From Hymenobacter sp. YIM 151500-1 (GTDB lineage Bacteria > Bacteroidota > Bacteroidia > Cytophagales > Hymenobacteraceae), in assembly GCF_025979885.1 (NCBI RefSeq), contig NZ_CP110139.1, forward strand, positions 2,170,001 to 2,234,000: a DNA stretch of 64,000 nucleotides. The letters run 5' to 3'. A program made the position numbers and the translations under genes. Shown one piece after another: positions 25,621 through 33,605 of the stretch. Position 1 is the first letter of the stretch. Every line of letters begins with the position of its first letter. The notes below the pieces were generated by a model. It saw only the letters and a list, made by a program, of their open reading frames with translations. It was not told where the DNA came from and made no database searches.

Positions 25621-25703
25621 GCTTTAGCCTTGGGGCGTTGTCGGGTTGCGGCCCCATCCGCTAGCTGGCTCAGAGTTAAAACCCTGGGGCGTCGTTGGGT
25701 TGC
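25621..25703. repeat. imperfect direct repeat (GGGGCGTTGTCGGGTTGC type)
   Basis: Two copies about 54 bp apart, each preceded by a TTTA/TTAA and CCTTGG/CCTGGG stretch. Unlike most repeats here they are in the same orientation. Confidence 0.55.
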
Positions 25704-25772
25704 CTACCCGAAACCATTTTACGGCGTGTACGGCTTTAACAGTATATTTCTTCCATATTCCATACCCTCGCC

Positions 25773-25976
25773 ATGACTTACACCGTCGAACTCAAGAACG
25801 AACACGCTCTGCGCCTGCTGGAGGAACTGGAGCAGCTCGGGGTGCTGACTATTCAAACCCACGATAGCCAATCCACTGAAGCAGATAGTCGCGCGCTTGG
25901 CACTAAAAAATTTACTGCCGTTCAGCTCGACACCCGAGGCTTTAAATTCAATCGGGACGAGGCAAATGAGCGGTAA
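25773..25976 (+). CDS. probable antitoxin of a PIN-domain toxin pair
   Basis: A 67-aa acidic-to-neutral protein (MTYTVELKNEHALRLLEELE). It begins with a short strand and a Leu/Glu-rich helix, and has a polar tail ending in RGFKFNRDEANER. I do not recognise a DNA-binding fold or a named antitoxin family. The functional call comes from size, from position directly before a PIN gene, and from an 11-bp overlap with it: the toxin ATG lies within its last codons. Such overlap usually means translational coupling with antitoxin first. A TATATTTC sequence 25 bp upstream could be a weak -7 box. Confidence 0.7.
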   Translation: MTYTVELKNEHALRLLEELEQLGVLTIQTHDSQSTEADSRALGTKKFTAVQLDTRGFKFNRDEANER

Positions 25977-26373
25977 GGTCTTTTTTGACACCAACGTTCT
26001 GCTCTATGCCTATTCTGTAACGGAGCCACAGAAACAAGCTATAGCGGCGCAGGTAATGCAGACTCCGCTAGCCCACATTTCGACGCAGGTACTAGCAGAA
26101 TTTGCTAACATCTGCCGACGGAAGTATGGGTATAACTGGACAGCGGTTGAGAACCTACTGACGGAGGTCATGGCCAACTTTTTTGTTCACACCAACACGC
26201 CGGCCACGCTGCTGCGCGCCACGCAGGTGGCGCAACGGTACGGGTTTTCGTGGTTTGACTCGCTGATTGTAGCGGCGGCGCTGGAATGCGGCTGCCAGAC
26301 GCTGTACTCCGAAGACCTGCAACACGGCCAGCGGCTCGACAATGGCTTGCAGGTGCTGAACCCGTTTGTGTAG
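25966..26373 (+). CDS. PIN-domain ribonuclease toxin (VapC-like)
   Basis: A 135-aa PIN domain. The acidic metal site is visible: VFFDTNVLLYAY with Asp8, VLAEFANI with Glu45, FSWFDSLIVAAA with Asp98, and YSEDLQ with Glu116/Asp117. Ending and length match VapC-type endoribonucleases that cut tRNA or other RNA. The ATG at 25966 overlaps the upstream antitoxin frame by 11 bp; a longer start at 25897 would lengthen the overlap and add non-PIN sequence. The nuclease residues are all present, so the toxin should be active. Confidence 0.88.
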   Translation: MSGKVFFDTNVLLYAYSVTEPQKQAIAAQVMQTPLAHISTQVLAEFANICRRKYGYNWTAVENLLTEVMANFFVHTNTPATLLRATQVAQRYGFSWFDSLIVAAALECGCQTLYSEDLQHGQRLDNGLQVLNPFV

Positions 26374-26390
26374 ACCAGGTATTGTGAGGC

Positions 26391-27515
26391 ATGGCCGGCG
26401 CGGCCGAACTTTGCCGCCTCTGCCCTACCCCCGTGGACGCCGCCGCTGACACCCGCAAAATCATTCACCTTGACATGGACGCGTTTTACGCCTCCGTGGA
26501 GCAGCGCGACCATCCGGTTCTGCGTGGTAAGCCCGTGGCGGTGGGTGGTTCCCGGGAGCGGGGCGTAGTAGCAGCGGCTTCCTACGAGGCGCGGCAGTTC
26601 GGCGTCCGTTCGGCCATGTCGTCGGCGGTGGCGCGGCGCAAGTGCCCGGAGTTGGTGTTCGTGAAGCCCCGGTTTGAGGTGTACAAGGACGTGTCGCGGC
26701 AGATTCGGGCCATTTTCAGCGAGTATACTCCACTCATCGAGCCGCTTTCCCTCGACGAAGCCTACCTCGATGTAACCGAAAACCACAAGGGCCTCACCTC
26801 CGCTACGCAAATAGCTCAGGAAATTCGGACTGAAATTTTTCGCCAAACTCACCTCACGGCTTCGGCGGGCATTTCCTACAATAAGTTTCTGGCCAAGCTG
26901 GCCTCCGACCACCGCAAGCCCAACGGGCAGTTCGTCATTAAGCCGGGCCAGGGCGAGGCGTTTGTAGAAGGATTGGCCGTGGGGCAGTTTCACGGCATTG
27001 GGCCGGCCACGGCCGCGCGGCTGAACCGGCTGGGCATCTTCACCGGCCTCGACTTGCGCCAGCAGACCGAAGCCTTCCTGCGCCAGCACTTCGGCAAGGC
27101 CGGCGGGCACTATTATCTCATTGCCCGCGCCCAGGACCACCGCCCCGTGCGCCCCGACCGGGTGCGCAAGTCCATCGGCTCCGAAACCACCTTCGAGCAG
27201 GACTTGACCACCTACGAGGACTTAGTAGGCGGCCTGCTGCCCTGCCTGGATTCGGTGTGGGAGTTTTGCCAGCGCACTGGCACGCAGGGGCGCACGCTTA
27301 CGCTTAAAGTGAAGTACACCGATTTCCAGCAAATTACCCGCAGCCGAACCACGCTGGGGTTGCTTAGCAGCCGCGAGGTGCTGGATACGCTGAGCCGGGA
27401 GCTGCTAACTGGCCTATTGCCCCTGCCCAAGGGCGTGCGGCTGCTCGGCCTTACCCTGTCCAACCTGGCCAGCGCCGCCGATTTACAAGACCAGCAACTG
27501 GCCTTTCCGTTTTAG
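26391..27515 (+). CDS. dinB: DNA polymerase IV
   Basis: A 374-aa Y-family translesion polymerase. Visible marks: KIIHLDMDAFYASVEQRD (first catalytic Asp), VAAASYEARQFGVRSAM, SLDEAYLDVTE (second Asp-Glu), SAGISYNKFLAKLASD, then the helix-hairpin-helix FHGIGPATAARLNRLGI and a little-finger domain, ending in QQLAFPF, which resembles a beta-clamp-binding motif. The ATG at 26391 adds about 22 residues before KIIHL. A GTG at 26433 is an alternative, and an AACTTTGCCGCC sequence between the two starts looks like the -7-type motif elsewhere, so the later start is possible. The gene follows the PIN gene by 17 bp. Confidence 0.95.
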   Translation: MAGAAELCRLCPTPVDAAADTRKIIHLDMDAFYASVEQRDHPVLRGKPVAVGGSRERGVVAAASYEARQFGVRSAMSSAVARRKCPELVFVKPRFEVYKDVSRQIRAIFSEYTPLIEPLSLDEAYLDVTENHKGLTSATQIAQEIRTEIFRQTHLTASAGISYNKFLAKLASDHRKPNGQFVIKPGQGEAFVEGLAVGQFHGIGPATAARLNRLGIFTGLDLRQQTEAFLRQHFGKAGGHYYLIARAQDHRPVRPDRVRKSIGSETTFEQDLTTYEDLVGGLLPCLDSVWEFCQRTGTQGRTLTLKVKYTDFQQITRSRTTLGLLSSREVLDTLSRELLTGLLPLPKGVRLLGLTLSNLASAADLQDQQLAFPF

Positions 27516-27530
27516 GGCCGCAGTTCACAG

Positions 27531-27566
27531 AAAAAAGCCCGGCTACTTTCGCAGCCGGGCCTTTTG
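27531..27566. terminator. bidirectional terminator between dinB and the Thr-rich gene
   Basis: AAAAGCCCGGCT and AGCCGGGCCTTTT enclose an 8-nt loop. The T run is longer on the minus strand (TTTTTT) but present on both. Confidence 0.8.
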
Positions 27567-27583
27567 CGTTGTGCAGACGACGA

Positions 27584-27895
27584 TTACTTGTCGTCGGCCT
27601 TCATTTTGGTCTTTTTCTTCTTGCTTTTCACCTTCACGTCGCCAGCGGCGGGCTGCGTGGGGGCCGAAGAAGCCGGCGACACGCTGGTGCTCGACTGGGT
27701 TTCTACCGTCGTTGTCGTGGTTGACGAGGCGGGAGTGGTGGTCGTTGTGGGGCTTACCGTGCTTTGGGCGGGCTGGGTAGTACCCGTGGTGCTCTGCGTG
27801 GGCTGCGTGGTGGTGGTTGTCGTGGTGCTGGTTTGGGCGTTGGCAGCAGAAATTCCAGCAACCAATACAGCGGCGAGGGCAATCATCTTTTTCAT
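27584..27895 (-). CDS. small secreted Thr-rich protein with a Lys-rich tail
   Basis: A 103-aa protein. It has a signal peptide (MKKMIALAAVLVAG, cleavage after ANA at residue 20). The mature chain is low complexity: runs of Thr with Gln, Ser and Pro (about 21-75), a short Ala/Pro stretch, then KVKSKKKKTKMKADDK. No fold or family is recognised. Thr/Ser/Pro-rich stretches in secreted Bacteroidota proteins can carry O-glycosylation motifs (Asp-Thr/Ser-hydrophobic), but that motif is not evident here. It has its own terminator. A flexible cationic surface or periplasmic protein is a guess. Confidence 0.7.
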   Translation of the reverse strand: MKKMIALAAVLVAGISAANAQTSTTTTTTTQPTQSTTGTTQPAQSTVSPTTTTTPASSTTTTTVETQSSTSVSPASSAPTQPAAGDVKVKSKKKKTKMKADDK

Positions 27896-28048
27896 AGCAG
27901 ATGCTTACAGAGTGAACAAATAGAGCCAGCTGCTCAGCCGACTTTCGACACGCCTTAACGAAGCTCCTCCATCCGTGTTGTGTGCCACCTCAATTTTTTT
28001 TGTTTTTCTCTTCACTCAAATTCTGCCTGTTCTCTACCAGCACCTGCC

Positions 28049-28993
28049 TTATTTCAGCAGCTCGTGCAGCACCGTCTGCATGGAAAACACCCGGTTAGCC
28101 GCTTCCTGAATCACCAGCGAGTTAGGCGAGTCGAGCACCGCGTCCGACACTTCCACGTTGCGGCGCACGGGCAGGCAGTGCAAGAATTTGGCGTCGTTGG
28201 TGAGGGCCAGGTGTTCGGGCGTGAGCATCCAGGCGGGGTCGTTCTGGAGCACTTGGCCGTAGTGCTGGTAGCTGCTCCAGTTTTTGGCCTGCACGAAGTC
28301 GGCGCCGGCCAGGGCCTGGCGTTGGTTGTGCTCGATGCGGGCACCTTTGGTGAAGCGCGGGTCCAGCTCGTAGCCCTCCGGGTGGGTGATGACCAGATCT
28401 ACCCAGTCGACTTCCGCAAACCAGTCGCAGAAGGAGTTGGGCACGCACTGGGGCAGGGCGCGCACGTGCGGGGCCCAGGTCAGCACCACTTTCACCCGTT
28501 CCATTTTCTTGGTTTCGGCCACCGTAATCAGGTCGGCGAAACTTTGTAGTGGGTGCAGCGTGGCGCTTTCCAGGCTGATGACGGGCACGGTGGCATACTG
28601 GAGAATCTTGTTGAAGACAACCTCCTGGTAGTCCTCGTCACGGTCTTTGAGAGTAGGAAACGTGCGCACGCCCAGCACGTCGCAGTACTGGCTCATCACG
28701 GCAATGGCTTCCTTGATGTGCTCCTGGGTGCCGCTGTTCATCACCGCGCCGTCGGCCATTTCCAAGGTCCACGAATCGGCGCCGGCGTTGAGCACCCAGG
28801 CTTGCGCGCCCAAATTGTAGGCCGCCTTGATGGAGCTAAGCCGGGTGCGCAGGCTCGGGTTGAAGAAGATCAGCCCTACGGTTTTGTTGCGCCCAACGTG
28901 CTGGTAGCCATAGGGGTTGGCCTTGATTGCCAGCGCCTGTTGCAGCAGAGCCCTGTAGTCGCCCACGTCGGCGAAGGAGGTAAAGTTTTGCAT
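28049..28993 (-). CDS. argF': N-acyl-L-ornithine carbamoyltransferase (acetyl- or succinylornithine type)
   Basis: A 314-aa transcarbamylase of the Bacteroidota/Xanthomonas type, which carbamoylates N-acetyl- or N-succinyl-ornithine instead of ornithine. It has the carbamoyl-phosphate loop FFNPSLRTR (43-51, instead of STRT), the EHIKEA helix after residue 90, TLHPLQSFADL and HCLPVRRN. The residue before Glu-His-Ile, which separates acetyl (Glu) from succinyl (Pro) enzymes in published work, is Gln90. The start at 28993 (MQNFTSFAD) matches the family; eight extra codons are possible. It is last in the minus-strand arginine series, 208 bp after argD, with repeats between. Confidence 0.93.
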   Translation of the reverse strand: MQNFTSFADVGDYRALLQQALAIKANPYGYQHVGRNKTVGLIFFNPSLRTRLSSIKAAYNLGAQAWVLNAGADSWTLEMADGAVMNSGTQEHIKEAIAVMSQYCDVLGVRTFPTLKDRDEDYQEVVFNKILQYATVPVISLESATLHPLQSFADLITVAETKKMERVKVVLTWAPHVRALPQCVPNSFCDWFAEVDWVDLVITHPEGYELDPRFTKGARIEHNQRQALAGADFVQAKNWSSYQHYGQVLQNDPAWMLTPEHLALTNDAKFLHCLPVRRNVEVSDAVLDSPNSLVIQEAANRVFSMQTVLHELLK

Positions 28994-29201
28994 GGGTGTT
29001 CTACTGTATTTCAGCACGTCATGCCGAGCTTATTGAAGTATCTCTTCTATTTCGTTGAATGCCATAGCGGTTTCGGGAACGATGCATGCAGGTTGTAGAG
29101 ACGCGACCCTTCGCGGATGGAAGAAAATGATGAGCTAGAAACTATTGTTTTAGAGCTAGTTCCCCCTCTCTTTTGGAGAGGGAGCTAGGGGGTGAGGTCT
29201 G
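28994..29201. repeat. F2-like and F1 repeat units between argD and argF'
   Basis: About 29016-29047 is a single F2-like end (CGTCATGCCGAGC, then GAAGTATCTCTTC). 29156-29199 is an F1 hairpin (CCCCCTCTCTTTTGGAGAGG). Neither has an inverted partner in this gap. Confidence 0.65.
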
Positions 29202-30311
29202 TCATAGCGCCATCAAAAACCTATCAACCTCCGCCTTAGTGATATTCAGCGGGGGCAGCAGGCGCAGCACGGTGGGGTCGGCAGCGTTACCGACGAAAAT
29301 GTGGTGCTCCGCGAGCAGTTGGTCGCGCAGGTTCTTGACAGGAAAGCCGTATTTGATGCCCACCATCAGGCCCCGGCCGCGGATTTCCTCGGCGCCGGCG
29401 TGAGCTTCCAACTCTCGGCGCAGGTAGTGGCCCAGCTCGGCGGCGTGCTCCACCAGATTTTCCTGCTCCATTACCTCCAGCACGGCCAGGGCGGCGGCGC
29501 AGGCCAGGTGGTTGCCCCCAAAGGTGGTGCCCAGCAGGCCATGTGAAGCCTTCAATTCAGGCGCAATCAGAATGCCGCCAATGGGGAAGCCGTTGCCCAT
29601 GCCCTTGGCTACCGAAATGATGTCGGGGCGGATGCCGGCGTGCTGGTGGGCGAAGAACCGGCCGCTGCGGCCGTAGCCGCTCTGCACTTCATCGGCTACC
29701 AACAGGGCGCCGTGCTGCCGGCACAGCCCCGCCAGTTCCCGCAGAAACTCATCCGAGGGGCTGACGATGCCGCCCACACCCTGAATGGGTTCGATGATGA
29801 CGGCGCACACGTCGCCCCCGTGCAGCACCTGCTCTACGGCGGCTAGGTCGTAGTCGAGGAAACTGATGGCGTGGCCGGCGTTGAAGGGCGCCACAATTTT
29901 CGGGTTGTCGGTGGCCGCCACGGCTCCGGAGGTGCGGCCGTGAAAGGCGCCCTTGAAGGCAATGACGCGGGTTTTGCCGGTGTGGAAGGAAGCCAGCTTC
30001 AGCGCATTCTCGTTGGCCTCGGCCCCCGAGTTGCACAGGAACAGCGCGTAATCTTCGTAGCCCGACACGCGGCCCAGCTTTTCGGCCAGCTCCCGCTGAA
30101 TCGGAATCTGCACCGAGTTGGAGTAGAAGCCGATGCGCTGCACCTGCTCGGTAAGGCGCTGCACGTAGTGCGGATGGCTGTGGCCAATGGAAATAACGGC
30201 GTGCCCACCGTAGAAATCCAGATACTCCCGGCCCTGGTCGTCCCAGAGCGTCGCTCCCAGCGCCCGAACCGGCGTAATGTCAACAAGCGGGTAAACGTCG
30301 AAAAGCTCCAT
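29202..30311 (-). CDS. argD: acetylornithine aminotransferase
   Basis: A 369-aa class III PLP aminotransferase that makes N-acylornithine from the semialdehyde with glutamate. It has LDFYGGHAVISIGHSHPHYV, FLCNSGAEANENALKLA (cofactor phosphate site), FKGAFHGRTSGA, LLVADEVQSGYGR, and the PLP lysine Lys236 in SVAKGMGNGFPIGG. The ATG at 30311 (MELFDVYPLV) starts exactly at the domain; upstream codons read through a palindrome. It is third or fourth in the minus-strand arginine set, 152 bp after argC. Confidence 0.95.
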   Translation of the reverse strand: MELFDVYPLVDITPVRALGATLWDDQGREYLDFYGGHAVISIGHSHPHYVQRLTEQVQRIGFYSNSVQIPIQRELAEKLGRVSGYEDYALFLCNSGAEANENALKLASFHTGKTRVIAFKGAFHGRTSGAVAATDNPKIVAPFNAGHAISFLDYDLAAVEQVLHGGDVCAVIIEPIQGVGGIVSPSDEFLRELAGLCRQHGALLVADEVQSGYGRSGRFFAHQHAGIRPDIISVAKGMGNGFPIGGILIAPELKASHGLLGTTFGGNHLACAAALAVLEVMEQENLVEHAAELGHYLRRELEAHAGAEEIRGRGLMVGIKYGFPVKNLRDQLLAEHHIFVGNAADPTVLRLLPPLNITKAEVDRFLMAL

Positions 30312-30323
30312 GAGTGTCTGTGA

Positions 30324-30465
30324 TAGGGGCGCGTTGCACGCGTCCGCTGGCGTATGGTTTCGTTTAAAAAAATGGTGTATCGGCCGGCTAGTCGTTGGGC
30401 TAACCGTTCCCATATATTGGAATGAGTAGTCGTGCTGCCGGGCGGACGCGTGCAACGCGCCCCTA
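30324..30465. repeat. perfect 24-bp inverted repeat between argC and argD
   Basis: The arms 30324-30347 (TAGGGGCGCGTTGCACGCGT and onward) and 30442-30465 are exact complements separated by 94 bp. The outer three bases of the right arm are the TAG stop codon of argC. Confidence 0.9.
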
Positions 30466-31446
30466 CCACATACCCGCTTTCAACTCCAACCCCATCGTCT
30501 CCGGCAAGCCGAAGAGTAGGTTCATGTTTTGCACGGCCTGGCCCGAGGCGCCTTTCAGCAGGTTGTCGAGGACGGCGGTGACCAGTAGCTGGCGGCCCTG
30601 CTTCTGCACGTGCAGCAGGCATTTATTGGTGTTGACTACCTGCTTCAGGTGCAGCTCCCGCTCCGCCACCGTGGTGAAGGGCGCGTCGGCGTAGAAGTCC
30701 CGGAACAGCTGCCGCGCTTCGTCCTCGGTTAGGTCCGAGGGCGTGTACACGCTGGCGAAAATGCCGCGGGTGAAGTTGCCGCGGTACGGCACAAAGTGCA
30801 CGTCCACGGCCGGGTGCGGCTGGAGCTGGCGCAGGCTCTCCCCTATCTCGCTCAGGTGCTGGTGGGTGAAAGGTTTGTAGATGGACACGTTGCCGCTGCG
30901 CCACGAGAAATGCACCGTCTCCGACAAGCTCTGCCCCGCCCCCGTCGAGCCCGTAATGGCCGATACGTGCACGTCGGCGCGGAGCTGGCCCGCAGCGGCC
31001 AGGGGCAGCAGGGCCAGCTGAATGGCCGTGGCGAAGCAGCCGGGGTTGGCCACGCTCTGCGCCGCTTGGATGGCGGCCTTGTTCAGCTCCGGCAAGCCGT
31101 ACACGAAGGTGCGGCCATTGAATTCCTGGTCGGCGTGCAGGCGGAAGTCGTTGCTCAGGTCAATGACGTTGGTAGCGGCAGGCAGCGGGTTTTTCTCGAG
31201 CCACGCCTTCGAGTTGCCGTGGCCCAGGCACAGAAACACCACGTCCTCATCCCCGGCCAGCTTCGAGGCAAACTGCACCTCGGTTTCACCTACCAAGTCG
31301 TCGTGCACGCTACTTACCGCGTTGCCCGCATTCGAGGTACTGACAATGGCGCTCAGCTCCGCCCGCGGGTGGTGCAGCAGAATACGCAGCAGTTCCCCGG
31401 CCGTGTAACCGGCGCCGCCGACAAGGCCAACCTTGATTTTGTGCAT
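30463..31446 (-). CDS. argC: N-acetyl-gamma-glutamyl-phosphate reductase
   Basis: A 327-aa enzyme that reduces N-acylglutamyl phosphate with NADPH. It has the dinucleotide fold KVGLVGGAGYTAGELLRIL (GGAGYTG class), FLCLGHGNSKAWL, and catalytic Cys137 in SVANPGCFATA, then TGSTGAGQSL and VPYRGNFTRGIF. The ATG at 31446 (MHKIKVGLV) is the natural start. The frame stays open upstream for 50 more codons that translate an F1 repeat (SSLSRREGEL type), which I treat as non-coding. The stop codon is the edge of a 24-bp inverted repeat. It lies between argG and argD. Confidence 0.94.
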   Translation of the reverse strand: MHKIKVGLVGGAGYTAGELLRILLHHPRAELSAIVSTSNAGNAVSSVHDDLVGETEVQFASKLAGDEDVVFLCLGHGNSKAWLEKNPLPAATNVIDLSNDFRLHADQEFNGRTFVYGLPELNKAAIQAAQSVANPGCFATAIQLALLPLAAAGQLRADVHVSAITGSTGAGQSLSETVHFSWRSGNVSIYKPFTHQHLSEIGESLRQLQPHPAVDVHFVPYRGNFTRGIFASVYTPSDLTEDEARQLFRDFYADAPFTTVAERELHLKQVVNTNKCLLHVQKQGRQLLVTAVLDNLLKGASGQAVQNMNLLFGLPETMGLELKAGMW

Positions 31447-31451
31447 AAAGG

Positions 31452-31569
31452 CTTCACTCCCTAGCTCCCTCTCCGAGGGAGAGGGGGAGCTAGTTTGTAG
31501 TTCGTTAGAGCTAGTCTCATCTAGAGCTAGTTCCCCTTCTCTTCTGGAGAGGGAGCTAGGAGGTGAGGC
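31452..31569. repeat. F1 inverted repeat between argG and argC
   Basis: The left unit 31453-31493 (CACTCCCTAGCTCCCTCTCC) and the right unit 31528-31569 (GGAGAGGGAGCTAGGAGGTG) are near complements. The argC frame stays open through it. Confidence 0.85.
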
Positions 31570-31588
31570 CACCGGAGACGAATCGTTG

Positions 31589-32770
31589 CTAGGCATCGAA
31601 AGAGGCGTGAATCCGTAGCTGGTTGCTGAAAATCTTGATAAAACCCTTGGCGTCGCGGCCGTCCCAGGCGTCGTTTTCTTCGCCGTAGGTGGCCACCGTG
31701 GAGCGCATCATGTCGTACTTCGACTCGATGCCTTGCAACTCAAACTGGTAGGGCTTTAAGGTGACGAACACCGTGCCCGACACCCGCGCCTGCGACGACT
31801 CCAAAAAGGCTTCCATGTCGCGCATCACCGGGTCGAGGTACTGGGCCTCGTGCAGCAGCGTGCCGTACCAGTTGGCGATATAGTCCTTGTGCAGCAGCTG
31901 CCAGCGCGAGGAAGTGTGCTTTTCCAGCAAGTGGTGAGCCTTGATAAGAATCAGCGGGGCCGGCGCCTCTAACCCCACGCGGCCCTTGATGCCCAGAATG
32001 GTGTCGCCCACGTGGGTGTCGCGGCCAATGGCGTAGGCGCCGGCCAGTTCATTGAGGGCCTGAATCAGGGCTACGGGCGGTATAGCCTGTCCATTCAGGG
32101 CCACCGGCTCGCCCTTTTCAAAGGTGATGCTGATGCTGGCCGGCTCGGTCTGAGTAAGCGGCGTGGGGTAAGCCGACTCCGGCAGGGCTTGGTGCGAGGT
32201 CAGCGTTTCCACGCCGCCCACGCTGGTCCCCCAGATACCTTTGTTAATGGAATATTTGGCTTTCTCCCAGCTCATCTCCACCCCGTGCCGCTGCAAATAC
32301 TCGATTTCGGCTTGGCGGCTCAGCTTCTGGTCGCGGATGGGCGTAATGATTTCTGTGGCCGGCGCAATTACCGAGAAGGCCACGTCGAAACGCACCTGGT
32401 CGTTGCCGGCGCCGGTGCTGCCGTGGGCAATGTAGTCGGCTTGATGAGTGCGGGCGTATTCGGCCAAGGCCAGCGACTGAAACATGCGCTCGGCGCTGAC
32501 GCTTAAGGGGTACGTGTCGTTCTTCAGCACATTGCCGAAGATGAGGTAGCGCAGGCATTGCTGGTAGAACCGCTCGGTTACGTCAAGCACCTCGTGGCGG
32601 CTGGAACCCAGCTCGTAGGCTCGCTTTTCGATGGCGGCCAACTCCTCCGGCGAGAAGCCGCCCGAGTTGACTAGTACCGTGTGCACTTCCAACCCCAGCT
32701 CGCGGGTCAGATACACCACGCAATAAGACGTATCCAAGCCGCCACTATACGCGAGAACTACCTTTTTCAT
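31589..32770 (-). CDS. argG: argininosuccinate synthase
   Basis: A 393-aa N-type ATP pyrophosphatase that joins citrulline and aspartate. P-loop AYSGGLDTSYCVVYL at the N-terminus; AHGSTGAGNDQVRFD; WGTSVGGVETLTSHQ; GRDTHVGDTILGIKGRVG; a C-terminal swap helix. Its length is close to the shorter Bacteroidota form. The ATG at 32770 (MKKVVLAYSGG) is unambiguous. It follows the GNAT gene by 265 bp (repeat F2 between) and precedes argC. Confidence 0.96.
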   Translation of the reverse strand: MKKVVLAYSGGLDTSYCVVYLTRELGLEVHTVLVNSGGFSPEELAAIEKRAYELGSSRHEVLDVTERFYQQCLRYLIFGNVLKNDTYPLSVSAERMFQSLALAEYARTHQADYIAHGSTGAGNDQVRFDVAFSVIAPATEIITPIRDQKLSRQAEIEYLQRHGVEMSWEKAKYSINKGIWGTSVGGVETLTSHQALPESAYPTPLTQTEPASISITFEKGEPVALNGQAIPPVALIQALNELAGAYAIGRDTHVGDTILGIKGRVGLEAPAPLILIKAHHLLEKHTSSRWQLLHKDYIANWYGTLLHEAQYLDPVMRDMEAFLESSQARVSGTVFVTLKPYQFELQGIESKYDMMRSTVATYGEENDAWDGRDAKGFIKIFSNQLRIHASFDA

Positions 32771-32856
32771 GGACGAAGATGTGAGAAATGAGAGGCGAGA
32801 GAGGAGGGGTGTGGGCGTTACGCAGCTTTCCGAGCATTATCTCGCAAGAGAGTATT

Positions 32857-32990
32857 GTCATGCTGAGCCTGTCGAAGCATCTCTCCCGCTTCGTTACGGA
32901 TGCCTGCTCCGTCCTCACGAGTAGAGTTAGCCCGCGGTAGAGATGCTTCGACTTCGCCTCCGGCTGCGCGGACGCCAGATGAAGCATGAC
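32857..32990. repeat. F2 element upstream of argG
   Basis: Begins GTCATGCTGAGCCTGTCGAA, has the core CTCACGAGTAGAGTTAGCCC at 32914-32933 shared with 16257-16297, and ends GCGGACGCCAGAT...GCATGAC. GTCGAAGCATCTCT (about 32871-32884) is the complement of AGAGATGCTTCGAC (32940-32953). Confidence 0.85.
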
Positions 32991-33035
32991 GGTTAGCCTC
33001 TAGCGTCAGCATGAGGGCTTTCAGCAGGGCGTCTA

Positions 33036-33605
33036 CTACTTTGCTTCGCTCAGGATTTCAATGGTTTGCTGAGCGAAACGGTCGTTGAGGTTGTCGTAAA
33101 CCATGCCGGTGCACAGGCACAGGCGGCGCTGGTTGTCCTGCAGAATGCCGTAGTTTTTGCAGCTGGCGCAGCCCTTCCAGAAGTCGTCGCTTTGGGTCAG
33201 TTCCGGGAAGGTCACCGGGCGGTAGCCCAGCTCATTGTTGATTTTCATCACCGCCGCGCTGGTGGTGATGCCGAAGATGTTGGCCTGCGGGTACTTGGTG
33301 CGCGACAACTCAAACACGCGGTGCTTGATGGCCCGGCCCAAGCCCTCCTGGCGCAGCTCCGTGTTGACGATGAGGCCGGAGTTCACCACGAACTTATCGT
33401 CCTCAAACGTCTCGATGTAGCAGAAGCCGGCCAGCTGCCCATTGAGGAAGGCAATGATGGCGTCGCCGCGCTCCATCTTCTTAATCAAGTAGTTGGGCTC
33501 ACGCTTGGCGATGCCTACGCCGCGTTGGCGGGCCGATTCGGCGTACCAGTGGCACAGGGTTTCCGCGTGCTGCGCGTCGGCAGCATCCGCAACTCGTAGA
33601 AACAT
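33036..33605 (-). CDS. GNAT acetyltransferase, probable N-acylglutamate synthase of the arginine pathway
   Basis: A 189-aa single GNAT domain. The acetyl-CoA loop is LRQEGLGRAIK (84-94) after VVNSGLIV; motif B follows (TTSAAVMKINNELGYRP). The C-terminal part has four cysteines in two pairs, Cys146/Cys149 (KGCASC) and Cys163/Cys165 (RLCLC), which could hold zinc. It heads the minus-strand arginine series and faces argB. As no ArgA or ArgJ is seen, it most likely supplies the first step, acylation of glutamate; this is inference from position and from the similar gene order known in other Bacteroidota. A TACCTTTTC sequence 5 bp upstream is a near match to the -7 motif. Confidence 0.85.
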   Translation of the reverse strand: MFLRVADAADAQHAETLCHWYAESARQRGVGIAKREPNYLIKKMERGDAIIAFLNGQLAGFCYIETFEDDKFVVNSGLIVNTELRQEGLGRAIKHRVFELSRTKYPQANIFGITTSAAVMKINNELGYRPVTFPELTQSDDFWKGCASCKNYGILQDNQRRLCLCTGMVYDNLNDRFAQQTIEILSEAK

